From Cristatella mucedo (Eukaryota > Bryozoa > Phylactolaemata > Cristatellidae), in the NCBI GenBank assembly GCA_009760855.2, contig WPIO01000060.1:510001-565000 (forward strand): DNA of 55,000 nucleotides. Reading direction: 5' to 3'. The position numbers and the translations under genes were made by a program. The notes beneath the pieces were generated by a model. That model was given only the letters and a program-made list of their open reading frames with translations. It was not told the DNA's origin and searched no databases. Below, piece by piece: positions 10,808 through 19,390 of this stretch (position 1 is its first letter; each line of letters starts with the position of its first letter).

Positions 10808-11074
10808 ATGGATTTTGATGAAAAGTTTGAAAAGGTTCTTGAGAATGTTTATGTACGTGATATTATATCTTCAATTTGTTTTCGTCTATTAGGATGTTGT
10901 GGGCCTGAATCTGTTGTTTATTGGTAATCTTATAAAATGATAAAAGAATTAGACCCATTATTTATTGACACACTTTTTGAGATTGCTAATCAATATGAAA
11001 GTATTGATAAATCTAAGATGAGATTAGAAGATGAGGCTACAAAAATATACGAGAATAGAAAATCAAATATTTAA
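10808..11074 (+). pseudogene. Small helical protein, tandem family member 4, with in-frame stop
   Basis: The frame starts at 10808 after TATATAG (10798-10804) and runs 88 codons to TAA 11072-11074. An in-frame TAA lies at 10925-10927. The layout follows the family: an N-terminal VLENVYVRDIISSIC helix and a later LFEIANQYES block. It lacks the SRIL start seen in members 2 and 5 and is the most diverged copy. Confidence 0.6.
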
Positions 11075-11094
11075 ATCTTATATAGGAAAGAAGG

Positions 11095-11352
11095 ATGGAT
11101 CAAAAAGTTCCAAGAATTCTTTGTTGTGAGTATGCTATAAGAATTGCTAAAAAGTTTTGTGGTTTTGAGGATGACACACCATATATCCCTACAGATTTTT
11201 ATAAGTATATGTTTAAACTACCGGCACCAAAAATTTGGGTTTTTTTAGATGTTTGTGATGCATATGATAAAATGAAAAAGAAAGAAAGAAAATATACTAC
11301 AGTATTTGATAAGTTTCATCAATTATTTGATGATGTAAAAACAAAAAACTAA
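11095..11352 (+). CDS. Small helical protein, tandem family member 5
   Basis: This 85-residue protein starts at 11095 after TTATATAGGAAAG. The N-terminus MDQKVPRILCCEYAIRIAKK is nearly identical to member 2, and FLDVCDAYD at about 55-63 aligns with the LLEICD block. The stretch between the two blocks is far more diverged than the blocks themselves. Its function is unrecognised. Confidence 0.75.
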   Translation: MDQKVPRILCCEYAIRIAKKFCGFEDDTPYIPTDFYKYMFKLPAPKIWVFLDVCDAYDKMKKKERKYTTVFDKFHQLFDDVKTKN

Positions 11353-11383
11353 TTACTTTTAATTTTCTTTTTTTATATATGAA

Positions 11384-11848
11384 ATGCAGAACGACGTTAC
11401 CGATCCCAATCTTGCTACTAGTGCTACTCTCCTTAAGTCTTACGTTGATTATCTTGTTAGGTCAAGGATGACTGCTTACGATCAACAAACACTTGATTCA
11501 GATATTTCAGTTATTACTGACAATTCGGTTAAGAAGTTCTATCTCGATGAATGCGACATCGAAGCTCAAAAGATTATAACTGCCGGGTTAACTGATGTAA
11601 CAGAAAATCTTGAATCTACTGTTAGGTCTAAAGTAGACGCACTTCTTGATGATCCTTCTGAAATATCTAGCTATACAACATGGATTGCATCTCAACTTCC
11701 AAAACTCTCAACGGTTATTTCAGGAGTTTCAGGAGTTAAACCAGACATCTCTGGAATCGTTAAAGACGAGTGTTATGCGATTCTTCCTGATCTAACTGAC
11801 GGCGTTAGTGCAAGACAAAAGGCAACTGCCGCAGCTCTAGAAGCATAA
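11384..11848 (+). CDS. Uncharacterised 154-residue protein
   Basis: It starts at 11384 after TTATATATGAA and is intact. It is mostly polar and helical, with no membrane segment or known motif. Codon use looks less AT-rich than its neighbours (more C-ending codons), which may reflect high expression, as for structural proteins, or a separate origin. It sits between the tandem small-protein cluster and the block leading to the core protein. Confidence 0.65.
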   Translation: MQNDVTDPNLATSATLLKSYVDYLVRSRMTAYDQQTLDSDISVITDNSVKKFYLDECDIEAQKIITAGLTDVTENLESTVRSKVDALLDDPSEISSYTTWIASQLPKLSTVISGVSGVKPDISGIVKDECYAILPDLTDGVSARQKATAAALEA

Positions 11849-11886
11849 TTAATTTAATTAAAACAAAAAATAAACATTATATAGAA

Positions 11887-12276
11887 ATGGGTATTGAAAC
11901 AAGGAGTAGGGATTGCCTTAATGAAGTTCAAGGTCAACAACATTCAAATTTTAAGATTTGTTCATATCCTATGGGTAGAATTGAAGACATTAGATCAACA
12001 TTACTAAAAGCTGTTAAACTAGTTATTGAGTATAAGGCTTTAAGAATCAATCACTCTGAACCAGAAATTGCAAACATATTTACTAAGGGTAGAGATGGGT
12101 CAATCTTTGAAGAGTTTCTCAATGACTTAAAAATAGAAAAAATAAATAAAATTAAATCAGAAACTTACTCTAAAAAAATAGAACTAAAAAAACAAATAAA
12201 AAAAGAAATAGATCAAGGAAAAGACTTTGAACCTCCAGAAGAGTTGATTGGAGAGACTATGGATTGGTGGATTTAA
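11887..12276 (+). CDS. Uncharacterised 129-residue protein
   Basis: It starts at 11887 immediately after TATATAGAA (motif 11878-11884). The N-terminal half is mixed. Residues about 80-115 are very rich in Lys, Glu and Ile and probably form a charged helix. It ends in MDWWI. No family recognised. Confidence 0.65.
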   Translation: MGIETRSRDCLNEVQGQQHSNFKICSYPMGRIEDIRSTLLKAVKLVIEYKALRINHSEPEIANIFTKGRDGSIFEEFLNDLKIEKINKIKSETYSKKIELKKQIKKEIDQGKDFEPPEELIGETMDWWI

Positions 12277-12303
12277 AAAAATATTTACAAATATTTAGAA
12301 AAA

Positions 12304-12702
12304 ATGCCAGATTTGAGAAAAGATTTTGCTGTAAAAAAATATGAAGAGACTGTTCAGTTTAATGACAAAATTAGGGGGTGCCTAATAAATCTAACAAGAG
12401 CTAGATATGTAATTAAATTCATAAATATAGTAATAGCATTAGGAGTAACTATTTCAAGTACTTATGTTCAAGTGTTACCATCTATTACCCACGCTGTAAC
12501 TGTCTTTTCAGCTCTATCTGTAATGTTTGTATCAGTTGACGGTGTGCTTACAGAAATAGATAAACGTAAAAGGAATGCTTTAAGTTCTAATTATCAAATT
12601 ATCTCAAAGATTACTAACGCCTTATCCGATGATGAGATTACAAAAGAAGAGTTTGAAGGACTTGTACTAGGAGACTCAAAAACTGAAATTAATCTGGGCT
12701 AA
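12304..12702 (+). CDS. Small membrane protein with two transmembrane segments
   Basis: This 132-residue protein has two hydrophobic segments, at about 38-56 and 62-80, separated by a short turn. An EIDKRKR segment and an acidic helical tail follow. That is a hairpin membrane topology with soluble ends. The motif before the start is weak (ATTTAGAAAA). A clear homologue survives in the relic at 32340-32686, where VSVDGVLxEID(K/E)RKR is conserved, so this is a real family gene. The function could be virion membrane interaction or a host-interaction effector; that is not shown. Confidence 0.75.
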   Translation: MPDLRKDFAVKKYEETVQFNDKIRGCLINLTRARYVIKFINIVIALGVTISSTYVQVLPSITHAVTVFSALSVMFVSVDGVLTEIDKRKRNALSSNYQIISKITNALSDDEITKEEFEGLVLGDSKTEINLG

Positions 12703-12743
12703 CAACTTGTGACTATTTATTTCAAACAATCAACCTTGATGTA

Positions 12744-13532
12744 CTAACATTTTGTCCTATGATTTTTTATATCTTTTTTGCTGCTAATGTCTAGCATTCT
12801 ATCAACAATGCCTCGGGCATAATTTTTTATCTTATTCAAACTTGATGGATTGTTTACTTTATCTTTTAAGAAATCAGTTGCAAATGAATCGTTTAACATT
12901 CCACCAATACCTAAATCCAATTTTGCCTTTGCTGCCATGAGAGCAGCAACTGTTTTAGCGTCTTCCCTAACATAAGCAGGCTGCTTAGGATCAAGAGCAA
13001 TACGGGCAGCACTTTCAGCAAGAACAAGGTCTGACAGATTCCGTATTTCTGTTCTTTTTGGTTCTGACACTCCACCAGTCTCTGTATATGTATGGTCATG
13101 GATAAGTGCACGATTATCAAGATCATTAACGCCTTGGTAGCCTTGTTCCATTCTTTGAGCGAACTTAGTTCCCGGACCCGCATAACTATATCTATTAGTA
13201 TTATTAAAACTTCCGTCTGGAACAAATTCTGATTTTACTCCCGCTGGCAACTTTAAGTGAAACTCTCTTCCTCCAGATATCTTATTTATTATATCTACAA
13301 TACCAGAACCATGCTTTCTATTTGCCTTTAACTGTTTAAGACTAAAATTCAACTGCATTCCCACTCCTTTCGTCTTATACTTTTCTATCCTTCTTTTTTG
13401 AGTATCAGTTACAAGAATAGATTTAGTACCGCTTAAATCAGCATGTTTTAATCTTATGGAAATCGGTTCCTTAGATTTATGAATAAGATCAATTTGGTGA
13501 TCAGATGGATCAAGTTTGACTTCACTATACAT
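12744..13532 (-). CDS. Virion core-type protein with parvovirus-like phospholipase A2 motif
   Basis: This 262-residue protein reads from 13532 on the minus strand, with TATATAGA directly upstream. The N-terminal ~70 residues form a basic segment with ISIRLKHADLSG and GVGMQLNFSLKQLK, a layout I associate with core proteins of adintoviruses/Polintons. Residues 117-121 (YAGPG) match the PLA2 calcium loop and HD at 145-146 matches the catalytic dyad of the parvovirus VP1-type PLA2. ISGG at 85-88 resembles an adenain cleavage consensus. In parvoviruses this domain acts on membranes during entry; a similar role here is inference. It is convergent with the membrane-protein gene and divergent from the HNH gene. 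Confidence 0.75.
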   Translation of the reverse strand: MYSEVKLDPSDHQIDLIHKSKEPISIRLKHADLSGTKSILVTDTQKRRIEKYKTKGVGMQLNFSLKQLKANRKHGSGIVDIINKISGGREFHLKLPAGVKSEFVPDGSFNNTNRYSYAGPGTKFAQRMEQGYQGVNDLDNRALIHDHTYTETGGVSEPKRTEIRNLSDLVLAESAARIALDPKQPAYVREDAKTVAALMAAKAKLDLGIGGMLNDSFATDFLKDKVNNPSSLNKIKNYARGIVDRMLDISSKKDIKNHRTKC

Positions 13533-13572
13533 TCTATATAATTATATTAAACATTTATAAAACTATGTATAA

Positions 13573-14130
13573 ATGGATCAAGATGAATTAACTTCTTTGA
13601 GAGAACGTGTCAATGAATTATTATCTTACAATGCTTTTACTGGTAAGTTCGTGTGGAATGAAAGCCGTGGACGTATTTCTAGAGGAGAAGAAGCTGGAGT
13701 GATAACAGTTGGTGGTTATAGACAAATAAAAATTGATGGAAAATCATACCTTGCCCATAGATTAGCGTGGTTGATTGTAACTGGTAAACTACCCTTGGAT
13801 GAGATTGATCACATTGATAATGATAAACTAAATAATTCCTTTAATAATTTACGTGAAGCGACTTGTGGTGAAAATCAAAGAAATAAAAGAAAATTAAAAA
13901 ATAATACTTCTGGCTTTATTGGCGTGTGTTGGAGTGAACGTTCAAAAAAGTGGATGTCACGAGTAGAAGTAAATAAAGTTTCTTATTATATTGGTTTATT
14001 TGACGATATCGAGGAAGCAGCCGTTGCTAGGGACATGGAAGCCATACGTTTACATCTCCAATTTGCAAAACTTAATTTTACTTATACTTTAACAGAAGAT
14101 AATAAAATAGTTCGTCACACTGACTATTAG
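13573..14130 (+). CDS. HNH endonuclease with AP2 DNA-binding domain
   Basis: This 185-residue protein starts at 13573 after ATGTATAA. An HNH_3-type nuclease occupies about residues 40-105, with HR at 62-63, DHIDND at 79-84 and NN at 91-92. An AP2-like domain follows at about 113-169 (SGFIGVCW, then the YIGLFDDIEEAAVARD helix). Proteins of this type are homing endonucleases, common in phages and large DNA viruses. It sits as a free-standing gene and looks intact. Its stop overlaps the stop of the convergent gene at 14127. Confidence 0.9.
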   Translation: MDQDELTSLRERVNELLSYNAFTGKFVWNESRGRISRGEEAGVITVGGYRQIKIDGKSYLAHRLAWLIVTGKLPLDEIDHIDNDKLNNSFNNLREATCGENQRNKRKLKNNTSGFIGVCWSERSKKWMSRVEVNKVSYYIGLFDDIEEAAVARDMEAIRLHLQFAKLNFTYTLTEDNKIVRHTDY

Positions 14131-14503
14131 TTTTTACATCTTCGTTTGAGATCATCTCTAAGTTTAATCATTTCGTTATATATTTCTTCTTGACTCTTAC
14201 CTTGTGCAAAAAGATTACTCAATAGCATCGCACTCTCAGCTTTATAGTCACATGTTTTACGACCACCAACAGTAGAAGCTTCTAATTTTTTATGTCTCGT
14301 TTTAAATCTTCACTATAATTAACACCTCCTTTCTCTACAAGCTCTCTTCCCTTATTAAGATAAGTTAATCTGTTTTTGACTTCTGAATTCTGTACTTTAT
14401 CACTTAGATCTATATCCACCCCTTTTTCAAGTAGTTCTATCATGTTTTTCAAGTCTACAATAGCATTATTTAATCTTTCTTTTTGAAGTGACAAAGCACT
14501 CAT
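14127..14503 (-). pseudogene. Uncharacterised small helical protein, frameshifted
   Basis: The minus-strand frame from 14503 encodes a helical N-terminal part to about 14282. Coding then continues in another frame through a segment with CDYKAESAML to a stop at 14127-14129. The break is at the T-run 14286-14291 (A-run on the coding strand). No family recognised. It follows the gene at 14559-15224 in the same direction and may be co-transcribed. Confidence 0.5.
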
Positions 14504-14558
14504 TCTCTCTTCGTGAGTATTTATTTAGGTGCTCTAGCAGTATACATTATTTCATCTA

Positions 14559-15224
14559 CTATTTTTTTATCAATCCTGCAACAGCTACAGCGATTGAAAC
14601 TGCTAAACCAACAGTTCCTATTACACTTGCTATGCTAGCAATGATAGCTGGAATAGCAGGTAAAAAGCCTCCTCTCATTTCAAGGAAGTTCTTTTTCCAA
14701 GCTATTGGATCAAGTTGAGTTGCATCCCAAGAAACTTCTTCTCCAAAAGTATCAGATAAAAACTTACTAGGATCTAAATACCAATCACTGTTTGCTTTTT
14801 CAGCTTCTAATAATATCTCATTAATGTAGAAACCTACTTCCAAACTTGCAACCATCTTTGAGAGTCCTTCTTTTTTATCTGACATTGTTTTCCAGAAGAC
14901 TTGTCCATACTTTCCAGAAGATATATCATCAACAATTTCTTTTATAAACAAACCAAGATCTACTATTCCTGTTACTCCTGATAGAAATGCCCCTAGAGCT
15001 TTTGTGGCTGTTCCAATAACTTTAAACCTTTGTAATACCTTCGGAACGATCTTTGCGATCTTGTTTGAGGCCTGTAAGGACAGCTTCATAGCAACTTTAG
15101 GTACTATTTTTATAACTGCTTTCGAACCTACTTCTGTTGCTGTTGTAATACCTGAAACCACTTCCTTAGTTGCATCTACTCCTTCTTTTATACTATCAAC
15201 ACCTTTTCCTTTTTTATTCTTCAT
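14559..15224 (-). CDS. Membrane-active GGFLP-containing structural protein (candidate)
   Basis: This 221-residue protein reads from 15224 (-). A Lys/Val-rich N-terminus is followed by a hydrophobic segment at about 68-96 and a strongly hydrophobic C-terminal segment at about 188-219. MRGG at 183-186 followed by F fits the adenain-type consensus (M/I/L)xGG-x. Processing there would release the hydrophobic C-terminal peptide. An adenain-like protease gene exists at 17985-18679. Adenoviral pVI and pX-type proteins are processed in this way, but homology is not established. The start is divergent from the fibre gene at 15238, with 13 bp between them. Confidence 0.6.
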   Translation of the reverse strand: MKNKKGKGVDSIKEGVDATKEVVSGITTATEVGSKAVIKIVPKVAMKLSLQASNKIAKIVPKVLQRFKVIGTATKALGAFLSGVTGIVDLGLFIKEIVDDISSGKYGQVFWKTMSDKKEGLSKMVASLEVGFYINEILLEAEKANSDWYLDPSKFLSDTFGEEVSWDATQLDPIAWKKNFLEMRGGFLPAIPAIIASIASVIGTVGLAVSIAVAVAGLIKK

Positions 15225-15237
15225 ATATTATAAGTAA
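15225..15237. promoter_or_regulatory. Shared 13-bp divergent promoter region
   Basis: Only 13 bases (ATATTATAAGTAA) separate the starts of the divergent genes at 15224 (-) and 15238 (+). TATA-like cores are present on both strands, so both transcripts must have almost no leader. Confidence 0.5.
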
Positions 15238-15887
15238 ATGGAAAAAGTTAGAAAGATTAATGGTTCTATTTACAGTGATCTTAACGCTAACGGAAATAGA
15301 GTAACCAACTTAGCATACCCTATTAATGCAGGTGATGCAATAAATTTGAGCTATGGTTTTAGTTCAAACTTTGGAGGAAGTGTTGCTACAAATGTTATAT
15401 GGGAAATAAGAATATTACTAACTTAAAAGACTCTGATACTGTGACAAAACAATATGTAGATAATAATAAACAAATATCGTTTAGGTATTTTGGAGCAGGC
15501 TCTGGTACTTATCCATCTATATTTTATCTTGATATGCTTGGTTTAAGTATTACAGCTAATGGTAGTACAGGAGATAAATTTCAATCGCAACAACTCACAC
15601 CAAGTGATGAGCCTATTGTAGCAACCACTGGAGATGTTATTGCGTACATGATTAATCTTAAAACATTCTTTCCCGGTGTACTACCCAACTTTAAAATGGT
15701 GAGTGGTATTATGTTTGCAACCAACAAAACAAATGCATACGTAGAATTAACAAGTGAATCAACATATGGAGTTAGTGGTACTCTAGTTTTAATAATTAAT
15801 GTAGATGGAACGTGTAGATATGCTATAGATAAATTTACTGTTGCAAGTGGAATAACTTACATTGATTTTCTTTTTACGATTGTATAG
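15238..15887 (+). pseudogene. Fibre-like protein 1, frameshifted
   Basis: The frame opens at 15238 and carries DLNANGNRVTNLAYP and then DAINLSYG. These fit the shaft-type repeat (N-G-N/K-x-I-x-N-L-x-x-P ... D-A-x-T-K-x-Y-V-D) common in phage tail fibres. A second repeat (NKNITNL, then TKQYVDNN) begins in another frame at about 15399, so a frameshift lies near 15380-15425. The remaining ~120 residues are a beta-rich head-like domain ending in IDFLFTIV. Four genes of this kind occur in the element. Attachment-fibre function is inferred from the repeat type. Confidence 0.65.
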
Positions 15888-15888
15888 A

Positions 15889-16760
15889 AATGTTTAGACC
15901 TAAAAGAAGAGGAATTGGTATAACAAATTACATTAAAAAAGTGGTGATGTATTACAGGTAGTTTAAGTATGAATGGAAATTTGATAAAGGATTTAGGTGA
16001 TCCTGTTGATCTTGGAGATGCTGTAAATAGAAAGTATATAGATACCAATTTCGTTGCAAAAGTATCAAGAGGAACTACTGCTGATGGAGATATTGATATG
16101 AAAAATTATAAGTTGATAGAACTAGCAAATCCTGTAAACCCAAGTGATGCTGCAACTAAAGACTATGCAGATAGAAAATTTATCAAAGACTGATGGAACT
16201 ATCAACGGAACACTAACCGTAAATGGAAATGTATCTGTTGTAGGGCCTCCTAATTGTGATAATGATATTCCAAATAAATCGTATATGGACTCTAACTTCC
16301 TTAAACTAACAGGTGGAACTCCTAATGGAAATTTAGATATGAATGGGTACTCTATCTTCTTAGAAAACGACCCTGTTAATCCTACTGATGGTGTAAACTT
16401 TAACTATCTAAATAGAATATCGGATGGAAATATTACTGTAATACGTTTTAGAGCAACAGTAGACGGGTCTTTAAATACAGAATTATATGGAAAAACACTT
16501 AACGGTCGTTGGATCTCCACTTTAACAGATACTACAATCCAAAGAGGTTTATTCGTTGTTACAACATTATACGAATATACACCTGGAAAAAAGGTATACT
16601 ACAACCCCTTCCACAAACATTAGTACCATTACAAGACCAGTTATACGGTGGTTATGTGCTTGATTCAAATAAAAAACTTATTCAAACGTCAACTTTTATA
16701 TCTGGTTCAAACTTATTTGATAAAATATTAAATATCTTTGTTTATATAGCAACAACGTAA
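15889..16760 (+). pseudogene. Fibre-like protein 2, several frameshifts
   Basis: The start at 15889 follows GTATAGAA; the TAG of that motif is the stop codon of the previous gene. Shaft repeats are clear: MNGNLIKDLGDP with DAVNRKYIDTNF (about 15969-16053), MKNYKLIELANPVNP with DAATKDYAD (about 16100-16175), and LDMNGYSIFLENDPVNP (about 16335-16385). A head-like C-terminal region runs to TAA at 16758-16760. Frame changes occur near 15935-15960 (two), about 16186 and about 16610. It is the most broken of the fibre genes. Confidence 0.65.
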
Positions 16761-16762
16761 AA

Positions 16763-17512
16763 ATGCTTAGTAGAGGATTACTAGAAATGAATGGAACTCT
16801 AAATCTTAGTAAAAATAGAATAGCAAACGTTGGTTCTACTATTAGTGACTTAGACGCTGTAAGTAAAACCTTTTCAGATAATAATTATATTAGAAAAGAC
16901 TCTGATGATATTGTAAGAGGAGATTTATCTGCTAAGACAAAAAAACATGTAAATGTGCGTTATCCAGAGAGTGAAAAAGATGTATCTACAAAACAGTATC
17001 TTGATACAAAAGTTGGAACAGAAGGAGGACAAGTAATAGATGGAACTCTAGAAGTAGATAGATTAATTGCTAATAACACCACTGATTGTTCATACACAAG
17101 AGAAAGAGCTTATACATCGTTTCTAAGAACGAATAGACTTTTTAATCATGAGTCATTAATAGTAGAAGGACAAGATACTTATTATAATGTTTATGGAAGA
17201 ACAGCAGAAAATAATTCATTTGTTCTAAAAGACGATAACAGGACTAGAATACCTTACAGAACTATTACGTCAACAATATCTATTACAGTGGAAAAGTTGT
17301 CTGAAGAATATGATAATTTAATTACTAACTGTTATCATAGATTCTACTCACCCAACTTTCTTCCTTCTAATTTACTTAATATACCTTATTCAGGAGTTGA
17401 GGGTGATTATATGTTGACTTTAAGTAACTCTATAAAAAATCTTGCTATCATTGAAGAAAGTAATACAAAAGTAATAACATTTGATCTTAGTTATCCTGTT
17501 CTAGTATCATAA
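16763..17512 (+). CDS. Fibre-like protein 3
   Basis: This 249-residue protein has an intact frame. Residues about 8-40 hold a shaft repeat (MNGTLNLSKNRIANVG, then DLDAVSKTF), and a second, weaker one (DVSTKQYLD) lies near 75-83. The rest is a long beta-rich region. It starts 2 bases after the stop of fibre 2 without a clear TATATAG motif, so it may depend on upstream transcription or once have been joined. Its end overlaps the convergent gene at 17491 by 22 bases. Confidence 0.65.
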   Translation: MLSRGLLEMNGTLNLSKNRIANVGSTISDLDAVSKTFSDNNYIRKDSDDIVRGDLSAKTKKHVNVRYPESEKDVSTKQYLDTKVGTEGGQVIDGTLEVDRLIANNTTDCSYTRERAYTSFLRTNRLFNHESLIVEGQDTYYNVYGRTAENNSFVLKDDNRTRIPYRTITSTISITVEKLSEEYDNLITNCYHRFYSPNFLPSNLLNIPYSGVEGDYMLTLSNSIKNLAIIEESNTKVITFDLSYPVLVS

Positions 17513-17955
17513 ACTTTAACTTGATCAAGCTTCAATCTAAAATTAAGTCTTTCTTCAGAGTTGTAAGAGTCTTTAGTAACATAACTACCATCGAGAACTC
17601 CAGTAATAGAAAAGTCACTTCCAAATTTATGAACTACATCAGCAATAGAACTGAACTTCAACTGTTTATTTTTTTGATCAAAGAATATACTTGGCTTGAT
17701 ACCAAAATCAATTCTAACTCCAATTGTAGACCTTTTACTCAAGTCATATCCTTTGAAATCAAGTTTCTTACTAGACCTTTCTGCAATGTCTTTAATAGAT
17801 GGCATTATGTCTTCAGTGATGTATAACCACATGTTGTAATATTGCTTAGAATCTTTTGAAGTCCTCTCTTCAATGTGAACTCGAGCTGGTTTTCCTTTTG
17901 GTATTATGACTGAAGCGTTTTCAAGAACTACGAATTTCTTATTTTGGATTTCCAT
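17491..17955 (-). CDS. Uncharacterised 154-residue beta-rich protein
   Basis: It starts at 17955 (-), directly after TTTATAGAA. It is predicted to be largely beta-strand with a basic character, no Cys pairs and no membrane segment. A single-stranded DNA-binding or OB-type role would suit a replicating element, but no motif supports it and I do not assign one. It is intact and overlaps fibre 3 at its 3' end. Confidence 0.6.
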   Translation of the reverse strand: MEIQNKKFVVLENASVIIPKGKPARVHIEERTSKDSKQYYNMWLYITEDIMPSIKDIAERSSKKLDFKGYDLSKRSTIGVRIDFGIKPSIFFDQKNKQLKFSSIADVVHKFGSDFSITGVLDGSYVTKDSYNSEERLNFRLKLDQVKVYDTRTG

Positions 17956-17984
17956 TTCTATAAAAGGTAAATAATTTGTTTAAA

Positions 17985-18679
17985 TCAAATCAATAATTCC
18001 ATCGTTGTTCCAAAATCAGTTAATTCCATTAGTTTTAAGAAGATTAGACACCTTCTTCCACAATCTTTCTGATTGAACTTTTGTATTTGAAATGTTTGAA
18101 AAGATGGTATATCACCGAAGTAACTTATTACCTCTGGCATTGGTGGTGCTCCAAAAGAATCAAAGTAAAAACACTTAGGTCCTTCTTTCTTTAATGCGAC
18201 CCAGTGATATATCGCAAGGTCTGACTTTCCAGTGTTACAAATAAGACATTCATTCTCTAAAGGCTTTGTAGTTCATCTCTTGCAAAGACACCTCTAAAGT
18301 TGTTTCTATCTAATTCTTTTATATAATTATTTATTTCTACATCTGTTAAAGCTGATGATTTTACTTTTTTTTTAGTTTGTCTATTGCACTCCTAATCTCA
18401 CCAATTATTTGTTGTTCACTTACTCCTCTTCCAATCCTTCTTCCTTGAGATAAAGATCCTTCACCGACACTTCTTCCAATCCTTCTTCCTTGTGATAAAG
18501 ATCCTTCACCGACAGCAACTGGAGTACTTCTTAGTTTAACAAACTTTGATTTCTTTTTTCTACAGATTGTACAAATTCCTTTCAATCATTCCTCTCATTC
18601 CTTTTGTGCTATCCACCTCAACATACTCCTCGTGGATTGTGTCAGTCGACTTTTTACACTTCATACAATAAATCTCCAT
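17985..18679 (-). pseudogene. PRO: Adenain-like (Ulp1-fold) maturation protease with N-terminal zinc ribbon, broken
   Basis: No single frame covers this gene; it is visible only when the minus-strand frames are read together. It starts at 18679 with EIYCMKC, and CTIC follows near 18570. Together they make a four-Cys ribbon of the DUF5679 type. Two near-identical copies of VGEGSLSQGRRIGR come next (18430-18520). Then comes LTDVEINNYIKELDRNNFRG (about 18285-18350), the typical start of Polinton proteases. Catalytic-site blocks follow: HW near 18195, FDSFG near 18155, and QKDCG near 18065. Frameshifts lie near 18585-18592, in the T-run 18365-18373 and near 18265. In adenovirus this enzyme cleaves capsid and core precursors. 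It is divergent from the ATPase gene. Confidence 0.85.
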
Positions 18680-18707
18680 ATACAAATTAAAATTTTTTTA
18701 ATATAGA

Positions 18708-19380
18708 ATGTCTTTGAAAGTTAAGCCTTATGACTTTGGACAGGATACTGCTACAGGTCATGAAGAACCATTACCTAAAATACCTATTAGAGCGTTAGTT
18801 TTAGGTCCTAGTTGGTGTGGTAAGACACAATTAATAATGAATTGGATATTTTCATTAAAATTAAAGTATGATGCTTGCACTATTATTGCAACAAGTTTAG
18901 ATCAACCAATGTATCGAGGATTTATAATTATGATTAAAGAGAACCCCGCTTACGTTTGGGTTTGTGGAGTAGATGAAATGCCAGATGTTGATTCATATAA
19001 GAAATGTAGAAATGTTGTTGTGTTAGATGATGTTATAAATGAAGATCAAAGTACTATATCAGATTATTTTACTAGAGGAAGACATAAAAAAAAGGAATAT
19101 ATTTTATCTTTCCCAAGGATTTACAAATGTTCCTAAAAGAACTATAAGAAACAATGTAAACTTTATAATAATATTCAAACAAAACAATAACGATATAGAA
19201 TATATACGTCGTTCATATGTTGGTGATATTGATGTAAAGCAATTTAAAGATTGGGTTGATTCTTGTACAAGGGAAGAATTTGCTTATTGTGTTATTGATC
19301 TAACTAAGACTGAAAGAAAAGGAAGATTTTGGTCTGTTGATGAAGAAGGAAAACAACTAATAACCATTTTCAATATTTAA
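18708..19380 (+). pseudogene. A32-like (FtsK/HerA) DNA-packaging ATPase, frameshifted
   Basis: It starts at 18708 after AATATAGA. Walker A is GPSWCGKT (residues 33-40) and Walker B is VVVLDD (103-108), followed by FTRGRHKK. After the A-run 19086-19093, coding continues in another frame with the family's FYLSQGF block and TIRNNVNFIIIFKQ. The intact family length of about 220 residues would fit the whole span. It would drive genome packaging into capsids. It lies beside the protease and upstream of the capsid genes, as in other Polintons. Confidence 0.92.
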
Positions 19381-19390
19381 TAGGAGAGGA

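Noticed and set aside
5984-11074. Alternative genetic code, with TAA read as an amino acid
   Set aside because: In-frame TAA occurs in a few genes, but TAA is also the normal terminator of many intact genes of the element, with the next gene's motif following directly.
9902-11352. Assigning the tandem family to death-fold proteins
   Set aside because: Length and helical character are compatible, but no diagnostic residues are visible, so the name would be a guess.
12304-12702. Calling the 2TM protein a SLATT-family effector
   Set aside because: Topology alone is not enough; no family-specific motif can be confirmed by eye.
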